Below are positions 33,338 through 42,493 of a stretch of 57,628 nucleotides of DNA, piece after piece. The notes below the pieces were generated by a model, which had not been told where the DNA came from, did not search any database, and was given only the letters and a program-made list of their open reading frames with translations. Source of the stretch: Planctomycetota bacterium. GTDB taxonomy: Bacteria; Planctomycetota; Phycisphaerae; Sedimentisphaerales; Anaerohalosphaeraceae. Where the stretch lies: the NCBI GenBank assembly GCA_019456225.1, contig VRUI01000024.1:1-57628 (forward strand), written 5' to 3'. Positions within the stretch are counted from its first letter, which is position 1; the number at the start of each line of letters is the position of its first letter. A program made the position numbers and the translations under genes.

Positions 33338-35782
33338 CTACCTGGACGAACTTTCGATATTCGTGTAAATAACGAATTTATTTGGCCCGGTAAACCCCAA
33401 CCACTTTGAAAAAACCTCTTTAGCCTTACCGCCTTCGATGTCAAGGCCGTGATCTTCCTTGAGATAGACGACCATCTTCACGCCCTTTCGTTCTACCCGG
33501 TCGATCTCAAAAGCATGCGTCACATTGTGCCGGCCGCTCTGCTCTTTTGAGGCATCATTGCTTGCCGTTACCTGCCCCAACATTGTATGAGTCACTATCA
33601 TCCATTTGCCCGAAAGCTCATCGCCGGTCGGCAGTATCGTATCAACCGTAAAAGCATTGCCCTCATCGCCGGCATCTTCTCGCATAGCAGTCAGTATTCT
33701 GCCGGAATACAAAGCTTTTTTCTTCCGCACCATCATAGGGCTTTTCCTGAGGATCGTCCCACCGACGAGATGCCCTTGATATCTCCCGTCCTCTTCAGTC
33801 ACCAGCCCCAACTGCCCTTTCATCTGGACACCACCGCCTATCATGGACCGCTTTCCACCCGGACAATACAACAGTTTATCAACGCGGTCGCCCAGATCGA
33901 TCTTCAGGGACACATAGGCATCCGAAGAAATGAGTCGTTTTACGGATTTAATTTTCGCCCCGCCTTCAAACATATCATACACAGCAACAAAAGTACTCCT
34001 AAGCCCATTCTCGCCGCTCCTCCTGGCAATAAGCTGAGGCATCTTCCAATCATAAACCTTACCATCAGCGTAGTTTCCCGCTAGCCGCAATGCCGGAGTT
34101 TCGCCAAGAAAAATCTCCATAGACGGATCAGTCAGCATATGAATTCGCGTGCCTGCGCTTTTGTCATCTCCGTAAGCAAATGTCACATTAAAATCCTTAT
34201 TCGCCATCGCCCTGTCAACTTTCCGCATAAGACCGTATTTGCTCGAAGGAAAACTAAACCCGCTGGCTTTGACCCCAGGATCAACCCACTTATCACCCTT
34301 TTCAAGCAAAGGCCGTGCGCCTTCCATACGCTGCATACTAAGCGAACACTGGCCCACCATATCGCCAAACACCGAACCATGCACAGAGTAATCGTGCGTC
34401 GTCCCCCCTTCCACCTCAAACACATCAACAAAGTACGGCCGTTTTTCATCAATCGTATTATGTATTATAGTCCTGCGATACTTCTTTGCGTCCAGATTCC
34501 GATATGCTTTTGCGCCATCGACCTGAATAACCGAAAGCCCCTTAATATCAGAGACATACATCAGCACATTTCCGAACGTATCACCGCCGCTTTGCTCCTG
34601 CATGTCGATCACCACAGTATTATGACTAAGCGTACTCGCCGACCACGATCGCAGCTTATTACGCTGTCCGCCGATCTCACCGCTCATCTGACGCCCGTGA
34701 GCATACCACACAAGGCTAAGACAGTCACCATGCCCTTCACTGCCTCCCTGCGCGGAGAAATGCATCTGAACCTGCGACTGGTCGCCCCCTCTACCGGCGC
34801 CAAGAACAGCATGTCCGTAACCGGCAAGTAAAACATTCGTACTTTCCTCCAGAGGCTCGCAAACCTTCAAAGCCGCCGAATCACCCAGCAAATTCATCTG
34901 CCCGTCGGGCAAAGCATATTTCGCAAGCACCCCCAGCATCTTTTCAACTTGCGGAAAATCCTCCAGCGAAACATCATCATACCTGCGCCCGGTTTTATCC
35001 TTATACCCCACAGGATCGCTGTAGCCTTCAACAGCGCCAAACACCGCCTTAACACGCCGAGAGACCTCCAAATGCCCCTGCTGCCCCGCTGTGCTGTGCA
35101 TATCAAAGAACAACCCGCCCCCATCGCCGCCATGGGAGTAATACCCAACTCCGCTAAGATACCTGCAAACAACCCGAACATATTCCGGTTCGTGTATCGC
35201 CCTGCCGACAAGTCCTACATCAGCCAGGTAATCGGGAAAAACCTCAGCTAAGTTACCGGATGCCATTTCCTTCTGATGCTCTTTGATAACCGAATCAACC
35301 ATCGCCCGTATAAGGTCACCCTCAATCGCCTTGGCGACATCGACACCAATTTCTTTTGAGAGCTTTTTAACAGCGGCAGTATCCCTGACAGTAAGATACG
35401 CCTGAAGAAGAACCATCTCAACACCGTCAACAGGCTCAAAGGTTACAGCGTTTCTTTTCGTTCGGTCCGAGTTCGCATCCGAGACAAGACTTTTAAAATC
35501 CCGTGAGAAACGATAAAGGACAACCGCTAGCCGCCTGCTATACCTCTCATCACCGGTTTGCTTATAAGCCTTAATAAGTGAACCGACAGCGTCATTATCG
35601 ATCAAAATCGGCTTTGCAGGGGCAACATAGTTCGGGTCCTCGCCGGTTGAAAGAAAATGCATCTCTGGAATTGCCATGACCGCGGCGGCGTCAGATACCC
35701 CGGCCTCACCGGAAGCAACAGAGCCAAAGCACATAAGCAACAGCACCATAATACATACAATAATGTCTTGAAAGATTCGCAT
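33338..35782 (-). CDS. heparinase II/III-like polysaccharide lyase, exported
   Basis: The protein has about 814 residues when started at the methionine at 35782, which gives a signal-peptide-like hydrophobic N-terminus. The long central part is an alpha-helical toroid. The C-terminal half carries the heparinase II/III sheet domain with EGHGDCLSLVWYAHG and a following SHNTVVID, the family's hallmark positions. It would cleave uronic-acid-containing or other acidic polysaccharides outside the cytoplasm. The sulfatase gene follows 470 bases upstream in genome order on the same strand, so both may act on a sulfated glycan. The first 26 codons of the longest frame overlap a palindromic repeat and are unlikely to be translated. 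Confidence 0.8.
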   Translation of the reverse strand: MRIFQDIIVCIMVLLLMCFGSVASGEAGVSDAAAVMAIPEMHFLSTGEDPNYVAPAKPILIDNDAVGSLIKAYKQTGDERYSRRLAVVLYRFSRDFKSLVSDANSDRTKRNAVTFEPVDGVEMVLLQAYLTVRDTAAVKKLSKEIGVDVAKAIEGDLIRAMVDSVIKEHQKEMASGNLAEVFPDYLADVGLVGRAIHEPEYVRVVCRYLSGVGYYSHGGDGGGLFFDMHSTAGQQGHLEVSRRVKAVFGAVEGYSDPVGYKDKTGRRYDDVSLEDFPQVEKMLGVLAKYALPDGQMNLLGDSAALKVCEPLEESTNVLLAGYGHAVLGAGRGGDQSQVQMHFSAQGGSEGHGDCLSLVWYAHGRQMSGEIGGQRNKLRSWSASTLSHNTVVIDMQEQSGGDTFGNVLMYVSDIKGLSVIQVDGAKAYRNLDAKKYRRTIIHNTIDEKRPYFVDVFEVEGGTTHDYSVHGSVFGDMVGQCSLSMQRMEGARPLLEKGDKWVDPGVKASGFSFPSSKYGLMRKVDRAMANKDFNVTFAYGDDKSAGTRIHMLTDPSMEIFLGETPALRLAGNYADGKVYDWKMPQLIARRSGENGLRSTFVAVYDMFEGGAKIKSVKRLISSDAYVSLKIDLGDRVDKLLYCPGGKRSMIGGGVQMKGQLGLVTEEDGRYQGHLVGGTILRKSPMMVRKKKALYSGRILTAMREDAGDEGNAFTVDTILPTGDELSGKWMIVTHTMLGQVTASNDASKEQSGRHNVTHAFEIDRVERKGVKMVVYLKEDHGLDIEGGKAKEVFSKWLGFTGPNKFVIYTNIESSSR

Positions 35783-35800
35783 TGAATGATCGCTTAAAAA

Positions 35801-35822
35801 AATAGCCTCGGCCGTCAGGCCG
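35801..35822 (+). repeat. dispersed palindromic repeat, copy 1
   Basis: AATAGCCTCGGCCGTCAGGCCG, whose inner part CGGCC-GTC-AGGCCG folds on itself. It recurs at 42438-42464 and, inverted, at 51920-51946. Here it lies 20 bases upstream of the heparinase start. The 35823-36249 spacer holds no gene; other GC-rich hairpins (for example near 36100-36120) are also repeat-like. Confidence 0.65.
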
Positions 35823-36249
35823 TTTCGATTATTATACATTGTACAACAGACATAATACATTTTAAATTCTTTGGTTGAGGTATTGCTCGGCTGGGTTACA
35901 GAACGGCAACTAGTGTTTCCCGGTGGCGCGTACAGATAACTCCTCGAAAAACTACACCGTTACTACACCGTTATTACACCGCTTTTTTGGTTGCGATTTT
36001 TTAAATGTCCGTAATATCCTTTGAATGTGGCGACTGTCAAGTGCTATCGGTGTTTTTTTGCTGTTATGGAGCTTGAGGGCCTGTTGCCCAATTCAGAACT
36101 CGCACAAAACCGCGTGGGCAAGGCCCACCCTACGTTCGATTCTGCGTCGTAAAGCACAATGATGTTGGCTGAAAGCCAACACTACGGGGTTGGGCGATTA
36201 GCCCGGCGCTGGCGCTTAGGGCTGCTGTTTTTTTTCAGCATGTGGTGCC

Positions 36250-37734
36250 TTATATCTTGCCGGGCTGTCGGGCGTTTTTCTTTAGCTGGGCATCAAAGGC
36301 TTTTGCGATTTTTGTCAGTTCCTTGACGACCTTCGGGTTATCTTCTGCGACGTTCTTTGATTCGGCGATATCTGTCGAAAGATCATAAAGCTCGACGCCT
36401 GTCTTGCTTTCTGTCCATTTCTTCTTTGCTTTTTTATTCTTATTGCGTTTACGGATGGTTTTGGACAGATGCAGTTTCCATTTACCCTTGCGAATCGCTC
36501 CGAGCTGCGTAGCGTTAGATTTGTAATAATAATAAGCCTCATGAGGTGAGACCGCACCCTTTTTACCACTCATCAAAGGCCATATATCCTTACCGTCAAT
36601 GATCTCTTTAGTCTTGACCGCACCGCCGGAAAGCCTGGCGATCGTCGGCAGCATATCGATGGTCCCGCAAACCTCGCTGCACAGGGTGCCTGCCGGTATC
36701 TTTCCCGGCCACCGCATAACACAAGGCTCTCGCATCCCGCCTTCATACACAGAAAACTTGCCGTCACGCAGGGGCAAGGCGCATCCGCCGTCTTTGCCGA
36801 ATATAAGCCACGGCCCGTTATCGGAAGTATAAACAACCAGCGTATTGTCATCGAGGCCGAGCTTTTTGAGCGTCTTTAGCACCTGGCCGACGCACCAGTC
36901 AATCTCCTCGATAACATCACCATAAAGCCCGCGTTTGCTCGTACCCTTAAACTTCTCCGAAGCGAAGAGGGGAATATGAGGCATGGTATGCGGCAGGTAA
37001 AGAAAGAATGGATTGTTCTTGTTTTTAGTAATAAACTTAACGGCTTCTTCGGTATAGCGTTTTGTCAAAGTAGACTGGTCAGCGGGGAACTCAACACACT
37101 CGGTATTACGCATCAGAGGGACCTTGTACTTAAAACCCCTGTACCCTTTAAGTTTGGGATCAGCGAACGCTTTTTCGACTTTCTGTCTGGTAATACCCTC
37201 TCTCCAGTTACACTTATCGCTGTAAACTATTTGTTTGGCCGTCGACATATCATTACTGTAAGGAATACCGTAATACTCATCAAACCCCTGGCTGGTCGGT
37301 AAAAACTTCTTCTGGTGCCCAAGGTGCCACTTGCCCACACAAGCGGTCGCATAACCGCGAGACTTTAGCATATTTGCAATATTGATCTCTTTGGGATTTA
37401 GCCCGACTGTCGAACTGGGAAACAGGACCCTGAGCTGGCCAACCCGGGGAGGGTAACAGCCGGTAAGCAACGCGGCCCGCGAAGGAGTGCAAACAGAATT
37501 CGCCGAATAGAAGTCCGTAAACCGCATACCCTCGGCGGCCATCTTATCAATATTAGGAGTCTTGATAAGCGGAGAACCAAAACAACCGAGGTCCTGGTAA
37601 CCCTGGTCATCGGCAAAAATAACAATGAAATTCGGCCTAGACGCCTTATCAGCCGAAGCGATCCCTATAAAGGATACTAAGCTGACAATAACTACCAATG
37701 CCTTGATTAGAACCTGCCGTGTAGAACTCACCAT
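36250..37734 (-). CDS. exported type I sulfatase (formylglycine enzyme)
   Basis: A 494-residue protein with a signal peptide (about 10-28). The sulfatase signature SVCTPSRAALLTG contains C82, the cysteine converted to formylglycine, and D42/D43 plus Q44 (FADDQGYQDLG) are the metal ligands at the start of the domain. GKWHLGH (about 136-142) and SDNGPW later in the sequence are family blocks. It resembles arylsulfatase A / N-acetylgalactosamine-6-sulfatase-like enzymes of PVC and marine bacteria that desulfate algal or animal glycans. An anaerobic or aerobic maturase gene is not in the window. Confidence 0.92.
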   Translation of the reverse strand: MVSSTRQVLIKALVVIVSLVSFIGIASADKASRPNFIVIFADDQGYQDLGCFGSPLIKTPNIDKMAAEGMRFTDFYSANSVCTPSRAALLTGCYPPRVGQLRVLFPSSTVGLNPKEINIANMLKSRGYATACVGKWHLGHQKKFLPTSQGFDEYYGIPYSNDMSTAKQIVYSDKCNWREGITRQKVEKAFADPKLKGYRGFKYKVPLMRNTECVEFPADQSTLTKRYTEEAVKFITKNKNNPFFLYLPHTMPHIPLFASEKFKGTSKRGLYGDVIEEIDWCVGQVLKTLKKLGLDDNTLVVYTSDNGPWLIFGKDGGCALPLRDGKFSVYEGGMREPCVMRWPGKIPAGTLCSEVCGTIDMLPTIARLSGGAVKTKEIIDGKDIWPLMSGKKGAVSPHEAYYYYKSNATQLGAIRKGKWKLHLSKTIRKRNKNKKAKKKWTESKTGVELYDLSTDIAESKNVAEDNPKVVKELTKIAKAFDAQLKKNARQPGKI

Positions 37735-37769
37735 AACAACACCCTTTCATAAATACCAATTTAATGAAC

Positions 37770-39233
37770 TTAACTAAGCTTCTGCGCCAACAGCTGCGAA
37801 ACTACCTTGGGATTGGCCTGTCCTTTGGACTTCTGCATTACCTGGCCCATGAGGAAGCCCATGGACTTCTTGGATTTCTTGCCGCCTTCTTTAACGTCGG
37901 CGACGGCCTTTTCGTTTTCTGCGATAACCGCATCGACGAGAGCCTCGATCTCACCGGCATCGCTCTTTTGCATCAGATTCATTTCTTCTGCGATTACCTC
38001 CGGCGCCTTTTTAGTCTTGACCATCTCTTCAAATATCGTCACAGACGCCGAAGCGCTAACTTCGCTGTCATCAACCATCTTCGCAAGCTTTCCAAGCACC
38101 TCTGCGTCAACACCAAGCTCAGCAACCCCGCACCCAGCCTCGTTAGCCAACTTCGCCCCAACCTGCGTAATAAGATTACAAACACGCTTCGGCGTTGCCC
38201 CTGCCGCCACTGCCGCATCAAAGAACTCACCGGTCGCACGATCAGCCGTCAAAACCCCCGCATCATAATCGCTAAGCTTATACTCGCTGACAAACCGCTT
38301 CTGCTTGGCGATAGGCAACTCACAAAGCCCCTTCTTAATCTCGTTCAACCATTCCTCATTCATCTCGATAGGCACAAGATCCGGTTCGGGAAAATAGCGG
38401 TAATCATGAGCTTCTTCCTTAACCCGCTGCAAAACGGTGCACTCATTAACATCGTCCCAGCCGTAAGTAGCCTTATTCCCCATCTCCATAGTCGTCCCAT
38501 GCTCCAAAAACTCATTCAACTGCCGCTTTGCCTCATACGCAACGCTCCCTTCCAAAGCACGAAAGCTGTTAAGATTCTTAACCTCCGAGATAGGAGTCTT
38601 ATAAACCTTGCCGTCTTTGGTAATATGCAGATTGATATTAGGCTCGAACCGCATATGCCCTTTTTGCATATCGGCAAGCGAAACGCCAAGATAACGAACG
38701 ATTCTTTGCAGTTCGACAGCAAGCGCCTTAACTTCTGCCCCGTTATTCATATCCGGTTCGGTAACGATCTCCAGCAGCGGCGTCCCCGCCCGGTTAAGAT
38801 CAACCGCCGAGAAATTGCCCAGCGTATGCGTATTCTTGCCGGCATCCTCTTCCAGGTGTGCACGCAGGATACGAATCCTCTTTGTCTCGCCCCCCTCAAG
38901 CGGAATCTCGATATACCCATGCTCGCTCATAGGCAGGTCATACTGGCTGATCTGATAATTCTTAGGCAGGTCCGGGTAGTAATAGCTCTTACGGTCCCAC
39001 TTCGTAAACGAAGGAATATTGCAGTTAAGAGCAAGCCCGGCAAGCACAGAGTACTCATACGCCTTCTTATTCATAACCGGCATAACCCCCGGCATACCAA
39101 TACAAACCGGGCAAACCCGAGTATTAGCCACCCCGCCAAACGCAAGCGCACACCCGCAAAAAATCTTCGTCTTAGTATTAAGCTGAACATGAATCTCCAG
39201 CCCAACAATAATCTTACAACTAATATCCGACAT
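37770..39233 (-). CDS. gatB: aspartyl/glutamyl-tRNA amidotransferase subunit B
   Basis: A 487-residue protein with AAGGA before the start. VGLEIHVQLNTKTKIFCGC, then NTRVCPVCIGMPG and SYYYPDLPKNYQISQYD are hallmark GatB blocks, and the C-terminal YqeY-like tail is present. In the GatCAB complex it holds misacylated Glu-tRNA(Gln) or Asp-tRNA(Asn). It is separated from gatA by about 830 bases that contain a GxxExxY gene and pyrimidine-rich repeats, so the usual gatCAB operon is interrupted. A 500-codon antisense open frame here is a composition artefact. Confidence 0.95.
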   Translation of the reverse strand: MSDISCKIIVGLEIHVQLNTKTKIFCGCALAFGGVANTRVCPVCIGMPGVMPVMNKKAYEYSVLAGLALNCNIPSFTKWDRKSYYYPDLPKNYQISQYDLPMSEHGYIEIPLEGGETKRIRILRAHLEEDAGKNTHTLGNFSAVDLNRAGTPLLEIVTEPDMNNGAEVKALAVELQRIVRYLGVSLADMQKGHMRFEPNINLHITKDGKVYKTPISEVKNLNSFRALEGSVAYEAKRQLNEFLEHGTTMEMGNKATYGWDDVNECTVLQRVKEEAHDYRYFPEPDLVPIEMNEEWLNEIKKGLCELPIAKQKRFVSEYKLSDYDAGVLTADRATGEFFDAAVAAGATPKRVCNLITQVGAKLANEAGCGVAELGVDAEVLGKLAKMVDDSEVSASASVTIFEEMVKTKKAPEVIAEEMNLMQKSDAGEIEALVDAVIAENEKAVADVKEGGKKSKKSMGFLMGQVMQKSKGQANPKVVSQLLAQKLS

Positions 39234-39294
39234 TATTATATCCTTGTATCTATGCCACTACTATGATTTCTAATATCCTACTTGCATTCCTTTT

Positions 39295-39329
39295 TGCCAC
39301 AGAGGAAAAGAGAGGGATAAGAGAAAAAC
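39295..39329. repeat. left inverted repeat flanking the GxxExxY gene
   Basis: TGCCACAGAGGAAAAGAGAG and the following bases to 39329 are, with small differences, the reverse complement of 39836-39879. The pair brackets the GxxExxY gene, as the ends of a mobile cassette would. Confidence 0.6.
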
Positions 39330-39372
39330 TTTTTTAATTATTTTCTCTATGCTAATTTCAACGATCTGAAAA

Positions 39373-39750
39373 TCAAACTGAAACTCTCTTTATTCCATCA
39401 ATTAAACGTCTTTGATTAAAATTTATTACCAGACCACGTTTCAAATTCGTCGCTTTCAAATAGGATATCGTCTGCGACACCACAGTACTCGGAGCAATAC
39501 TCACAGCCTTAAGTTCAACAACCACTTCGTTTTCAACTAGCAAATCAACTCTAAAACCGCTTAACTTATTACCTTTATAAAACAAATCCACAGGTTCCTG
39601 ACTTTTATACTTTATTCCCTGTAAATCAAATTCAAGACAAAGAGCCCTTTCATAAATACTCTCCAGCAACCCGGGCCCAAGTTCCCTGTGAACCTCAATC
39701 GCCGCACCAATGATCCGCTCAGTAAGCTCATCATCCTTCTTTCGTTCCAT
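39373..39750 (-). CDS. GxxExxY family protein
   Basis: A 125-residue protein with the defining motif GLLESIYERALCLEF (about 29-43) and a downstream D-x-L-V-E-N-E-V-V-V-E-L-K-A pattern, DLLVENEVVVELKA, which resembles a PD-(D/E)XK nuclease core. The family is common in environmental bacteria and of unknown function. The gene lies between gatA and gatB and is bracketed by inverted pyrimidine/purine-rich repeats, which suggests it travels as a small unit. Confidence 0.85.
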   Translation of the reverse strand: MERKKDDELTERIIGAAIEVHRELGPGLLESIYERALCLEFDLQGIKYKSQEPVDLFYKGNKLSGFRVDLLVENEVVVELKAVSIAPSTVVSQTISYLKATNLKRGLVINFNQRRLIDGIKRVSV

Positions 39751-39782
39751 AACCTCTACTCCTAATTATAATTAATCTTCTC

Positions 39783-40060
39783 TTTTTAATCTTTTCTCTT
39801 TTTCCTTTTTACTCTTTTTGTTTTTAACTCTTTTTGTTTTTCTCTTATCCCTCTCTTCTCCTCTCCTTCCTCTGTGGCAAAATAACCGCCACAAAACAAG
39901 AAGAACTAATCAACCAAAGAGCAGGCTTACTATTACAATAATCAGCTTTTCTATTTTTAATCTTTTCTCTTTTTCCTTTTTATTCTTTTTGTTTTTAACT
40001 CTTTTTGTTTTTCTCTTATCCCTCTCTTTTTCTCATTTTCCTCTGTGGCAAAATAACCGC
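39783..40060. repeat. two direct copies of a 107-base pyrimidine-rich repeat
   Basis: Copies at 39783-39889 and 39954-40060 lie 171 bases apart and are nearly identical. Each is built from T- and C-rich runs such as CTTTTTGTTTTTAACTC and ends CCTCTGTGGCAAAATAACCGC. The second copy overlaps the 3' end of gatA. The end part also occurs inverted at 39295-39329. Confidence 0.75.
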
Positions 40061-41532
40061 TACAACTGAGGAGAGGCTAACCGAAAATCAGTCTGTTTCT
40101 CAAACATCCGAGCGACCCGCATAATCTTTTCTTCGGCGAAGTTTTCGGCGAGTATCTGCAATCCAATGGGCAATCCATCCAAATCAAACCCAGCCGGAAT
40201 ACTGATCCCAGGAACGCCCGCAAGATTCGCAGAGATCGTATAAATATCAGCAAGATACATCTGCAGCGGATCGGTCGTCTTTTCCCCTACCTTAAAAGCA
40301 GTCGAAGGCGAAACAGGCATCATCAAACAATCAGCCTTCTCAAACGCCTTGGTAAAATCGCTCCTAATAAGATTGCGAACCTTAAGCGCCTTAAGATAAT
40401 AAGCATCATAGTACCCGCTCGACAAAACATACGTCCCAAGCATGATCCTACGCTTAACTTCCATCCCAAACGCCTCTTCGCGAGACTTGGAATACACCTC
40501 GATATAATCCTTCGCGTCAGCTGTTCTGTGTCCGTAATGAACCCCGTCATACCTCGCCAGGTTACTCGAAGCCTCCGCCGTCGCAACAACATAATACGTC
40601 GCGATTGCATAATCGAAATGCGGCATCTCGATCTCGATGATCTCTGCACCGAGCGACTTATAAACATCAAGTGCCGCGTTCAAAGCAGCCTGAACATCCC
40701 CGTCCGCCCCTTCGTTAAACTGCGGCACAACAGCGATTGTCAAACCCTCGATTGGCGTATCAATATTGGCAAGATAATCCGGCACCGGAGCCATATCTTC
40801 GCCAACGCTCGTAGAATCTCTCTCATCCCGTCCGCTGATAACATTCATCATTAGCGCCGTGTCGGTAATATCTTTCGTAAACGGCCCGATCTGATCAAGG
40901 CTCGACCCGTAAGCAACCAGTCCGTAACGCGAAACCCGCCCGTATGTAGGCTTTAAACCCGTCACACCGCAAAAGCTCGCAGGCTGGCGGATCGACCCGC
41001 CGGTATCAGAACCAAGCGAAGCAAAGCACATATCCCCCGCCATCGCCGCCGCCGACCCACCGCTCGACCCCCCCGGAACACAATCGGTATTCCATGGGTT
41101 AACCGTCTTTTTCAAACCCGAATTTTCCGTACTCGACCCCATCGCAAACTCGTCCATGTTGCACTTACCGACGATGACTGCATCGGCGGCGATAAGCTTT
41201 TCAATAACCCCCGCATTATACGGAGCCTCAAACCCCTCAAGTATCCTGGACCCGCAAGTAGTCTTGCCGAAACTAACACACATATTGTCCTTAACAGCAA
41301 TAGGAACCCCCGCAAGAGCACCAACAGCCTCGCCCCGAGCGATTTTCTCATCAACAGCCGCCGCAGTCTCCAGCGCACGCTCTTTAAAAGTAGAGATAAA
41401 AGCCCCAACAGTCCCGTCAACCTCTTCGATACGATCAAATACAGCCGAAGCAGCATCAACACTCTTAACCGCCCCACCGGCAATCTTATCCCGCAACTCT
41501 TTACAAGTAAGTTTAAGCAATTCCTCAGACAT
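40060..41532 (-). CDS. gatA: aspartyl/glutamyl-tRNA amidotransferase subunit A
   Basis: A 490-residue amidase-signature enzyme. The Ser-cisSer-Lys triad lies in IAVKDNM (lysine near residue 80) and the glycine/serine-rich VPGGSSGGSAAAMAGD, followed by GSDTGGSIRQPA. It releases ammonia from glutamine for transamidation of tRNA. GAGGAG lies nine bases before the start and the gatC stop is three bases away, so the two genes are coupled. Its stop overlaps the edge of a pyrimidine-rich repeat, which suggests the repeat was inserted at or next to the gene end. Confidence 0.95.
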   Translation of the reverse strand: MSEELLKLTCKELRDKIAGGAVKSVDAASAVFDRIEEVDGTVGAFISTFKERALETAAAVDEKIARGEAVGALAGVPIAVKDNMCVSFGKTTCGSRILEGFEAPYNAGVIEKLIAADAVIVGKCNMDEFAMGSSTENSGLKKTVNPWNTDCVPGGSSGGSAAAMAGDMCFASLGSDTGGSIRQPASFCGVTGLKPTYGRVSRYGLVAYGSSLDQIGPFTKDITDTALMMNVISGRDERDSTSVGEDMAPVPDYLANIDTPIEGLTIAVVPQFNEGADGDVQAALNAALDVYKSLGAEIIEIEMPHFDYAIATYYVVATAEASSNLARYDGVHYGHRTADAKDYIEVYSKSREEAFGMEVKRRIMLGTYVLSSGYYDAYYLKALKVRNLIRSDFTKAFEKADCLMMPVSPSTAFKVGEKTTDPLQMYLADIYTISANLAGVPGISIPAGFDLDGLPIGLQILAENFAEEKIMRVARMFEKQTDFRLASPQL

Positions 41533-41535
41533 CTC

Positions 41536-41850
41536 TTACGCTCCTCCCGCATCATCAAGAATCTTGGGAACTTTAAAGTACTCATCATGCCTCGCCGGTG
41601 CATTCGCCAAAGCCGTATCGTTATCAAGCGAAGGCTTGACAACATCTTCCCTGAACACATTATGTATCGCAAGGCAGTGAGCAAGCGGCTCGACATTATC
41701 AGTATCAAGTTCGCCAAGCTTTTCGATATAACCAAGAATCGAGCTAAGCTCAACGCTAAACCTGGCAACCTCATCATCATTAAGCTCAAGCCTCGCAAGC
41801 TTAGCAACCGTCCGAACCTGTAATTCATCAATCTTATTAGACATGGGCAT
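41536..41850 (-). CDS. gatC: aspartyl/glutamyl-tRNA amidotransferase subunit C
   Basis: A 104-residue helical protein with the GatC pattern VAKLARLELNDDEVARFSVELSSIL near the N-terminus and VFREDVVKPSL later. It wraps around GatA and stabilises the complex. An alternative start lies two codons in. It begins downstream of a terminator after rpmB, so its promoter must lie within 41851-41926 or depend on read-through. Confidence 0.93.
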   Translation of the reverse strand: MPMSNKIDELQVRTVAKLARLELNDDEVARFSVELSSILGYIEKLGELDTDNVEPLAHCLAIHNVFREDVVKPSLDNDTALANAPARHDEYFKVPKILDDAGGA

Positions 41851-41860
41851 TTTCCAGACA

Positions 41861-41894
41861 AAAAAAAAGCGAGACTTCAGCAGCCTCGCTTTTT
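41861..41894 (-). terminator. rho-independent terminator of rpmB
   Basis: AAAAAGCGAG (41864-41873) and CTCGCTTTTT (41885-41894) form a 10-bp stem with an 11-base loop; the A-run at 41860-41868 gives a T-run on the - strand. It lies 32 bases past the rpmB stop and just before gatC. Confidence 0.8.
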
Positions 41895-41926
41895 CAGATT
41901 CTATTTATTCTTTTTCGAAAGTTAGT

Positions 41927-42193
41927 TTAGTCGGCTGCCTGCTGGGCAGGTTTATAGTTTCTCTTTGGCGGCTTTACAACAAGCCCCATTTTGATAGCCT
42001 TCGCCGAAACCCTGATCTTGCAGATCTTACCATCAACGATAGCACGGACCTTCTGGATATTAGGTTTAAATTTCCTTTTCGATACGCCGGTGATATTCAG
42101 ACCGATACCGCCGAGGTATTTAGGTTTACCATGCCTGCATATACTTCTGCCTGCTACGGTTTTTCTTCCTGTAAAGTGACAAACTCTAGACAT
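41927..42193 (-). CDS. rpmB: 50S ribosomal protein L28
   Basis: An 88-residue basic protein starting MSRVCHFTGRKTVAGRSI, with KRKFKPNIQKVRAIVDGKICKIRVSAKAIK, the typical L28 core. The C-terminal tail is slightly extended (PPKRNYKPAQQAAD). It is a structural part of the large ribosomal subunit. A clear terminator follows. Confidence 0.95.
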   Translation of the reverse strand: MSRVCHFTGRKTVAGRSICRHGKPKYLGGIGLNITGVSKRKFKPNIQKVRAIVDGKICKIRVSAKAIKMGLVVKPPKRNYKPAQQAAD

Positions 42194-42437
42194 CTTAAAT
42201 ACTCCTGTTTCAAAATTAGACGCCCCGAAAACCGGCGGCGCACTGAGTACATATATTTATAATAGTTCCAAAGCCTTACAAATATATCGTTTCACCCCGA
42301 TTTTGCAAGCTTTAATGGCAATTTTTAAACAAAAAACGCGAATATTTTCAAAAAGCCCCAAATTCCCTTGATTTATCCGCATTTTTCAATAGATTTTAGG
42401 ATAATAAAATCGCGGAGCGCAAGCTCACCGATCTATA

Positions 42438-42464
42438 AATAGCCTCGGCCGTCAGGCCGAATCC
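42438..42464 (+). repeat. dispersed palindromic repeat, copy 2
   Basis: Same unit as 35801-35822, extended by AATCC, 29 bases upstream of the SDR start and in the sense orientation to it. The remainder of the 42194-42493 spacer is AT-rich and shows no gene. Confidence 0.65.
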
Positions 42465-42493
42465 ATAATACTCATTCTCATCAGGATACAAAA

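Noticed and set aside
37764-39266. 500-codon open frame on the + strand.
   Set aside because: It lies exactly antisense to gatB, has a composition expected from a complement of a coding sequence and no recognisable protein family.
39783-40060. Possible CRISPR array or regular repeat array.
   Set aside because: Only two copies of a 107-base low-complexity repeat with one spacer; no cas genes in the window.
41112-41861. 249-codon - strand frame overlapping gatC and gatA.
   Set aside because: Leucine- and arginine-rich shadow frame of the gat genes.
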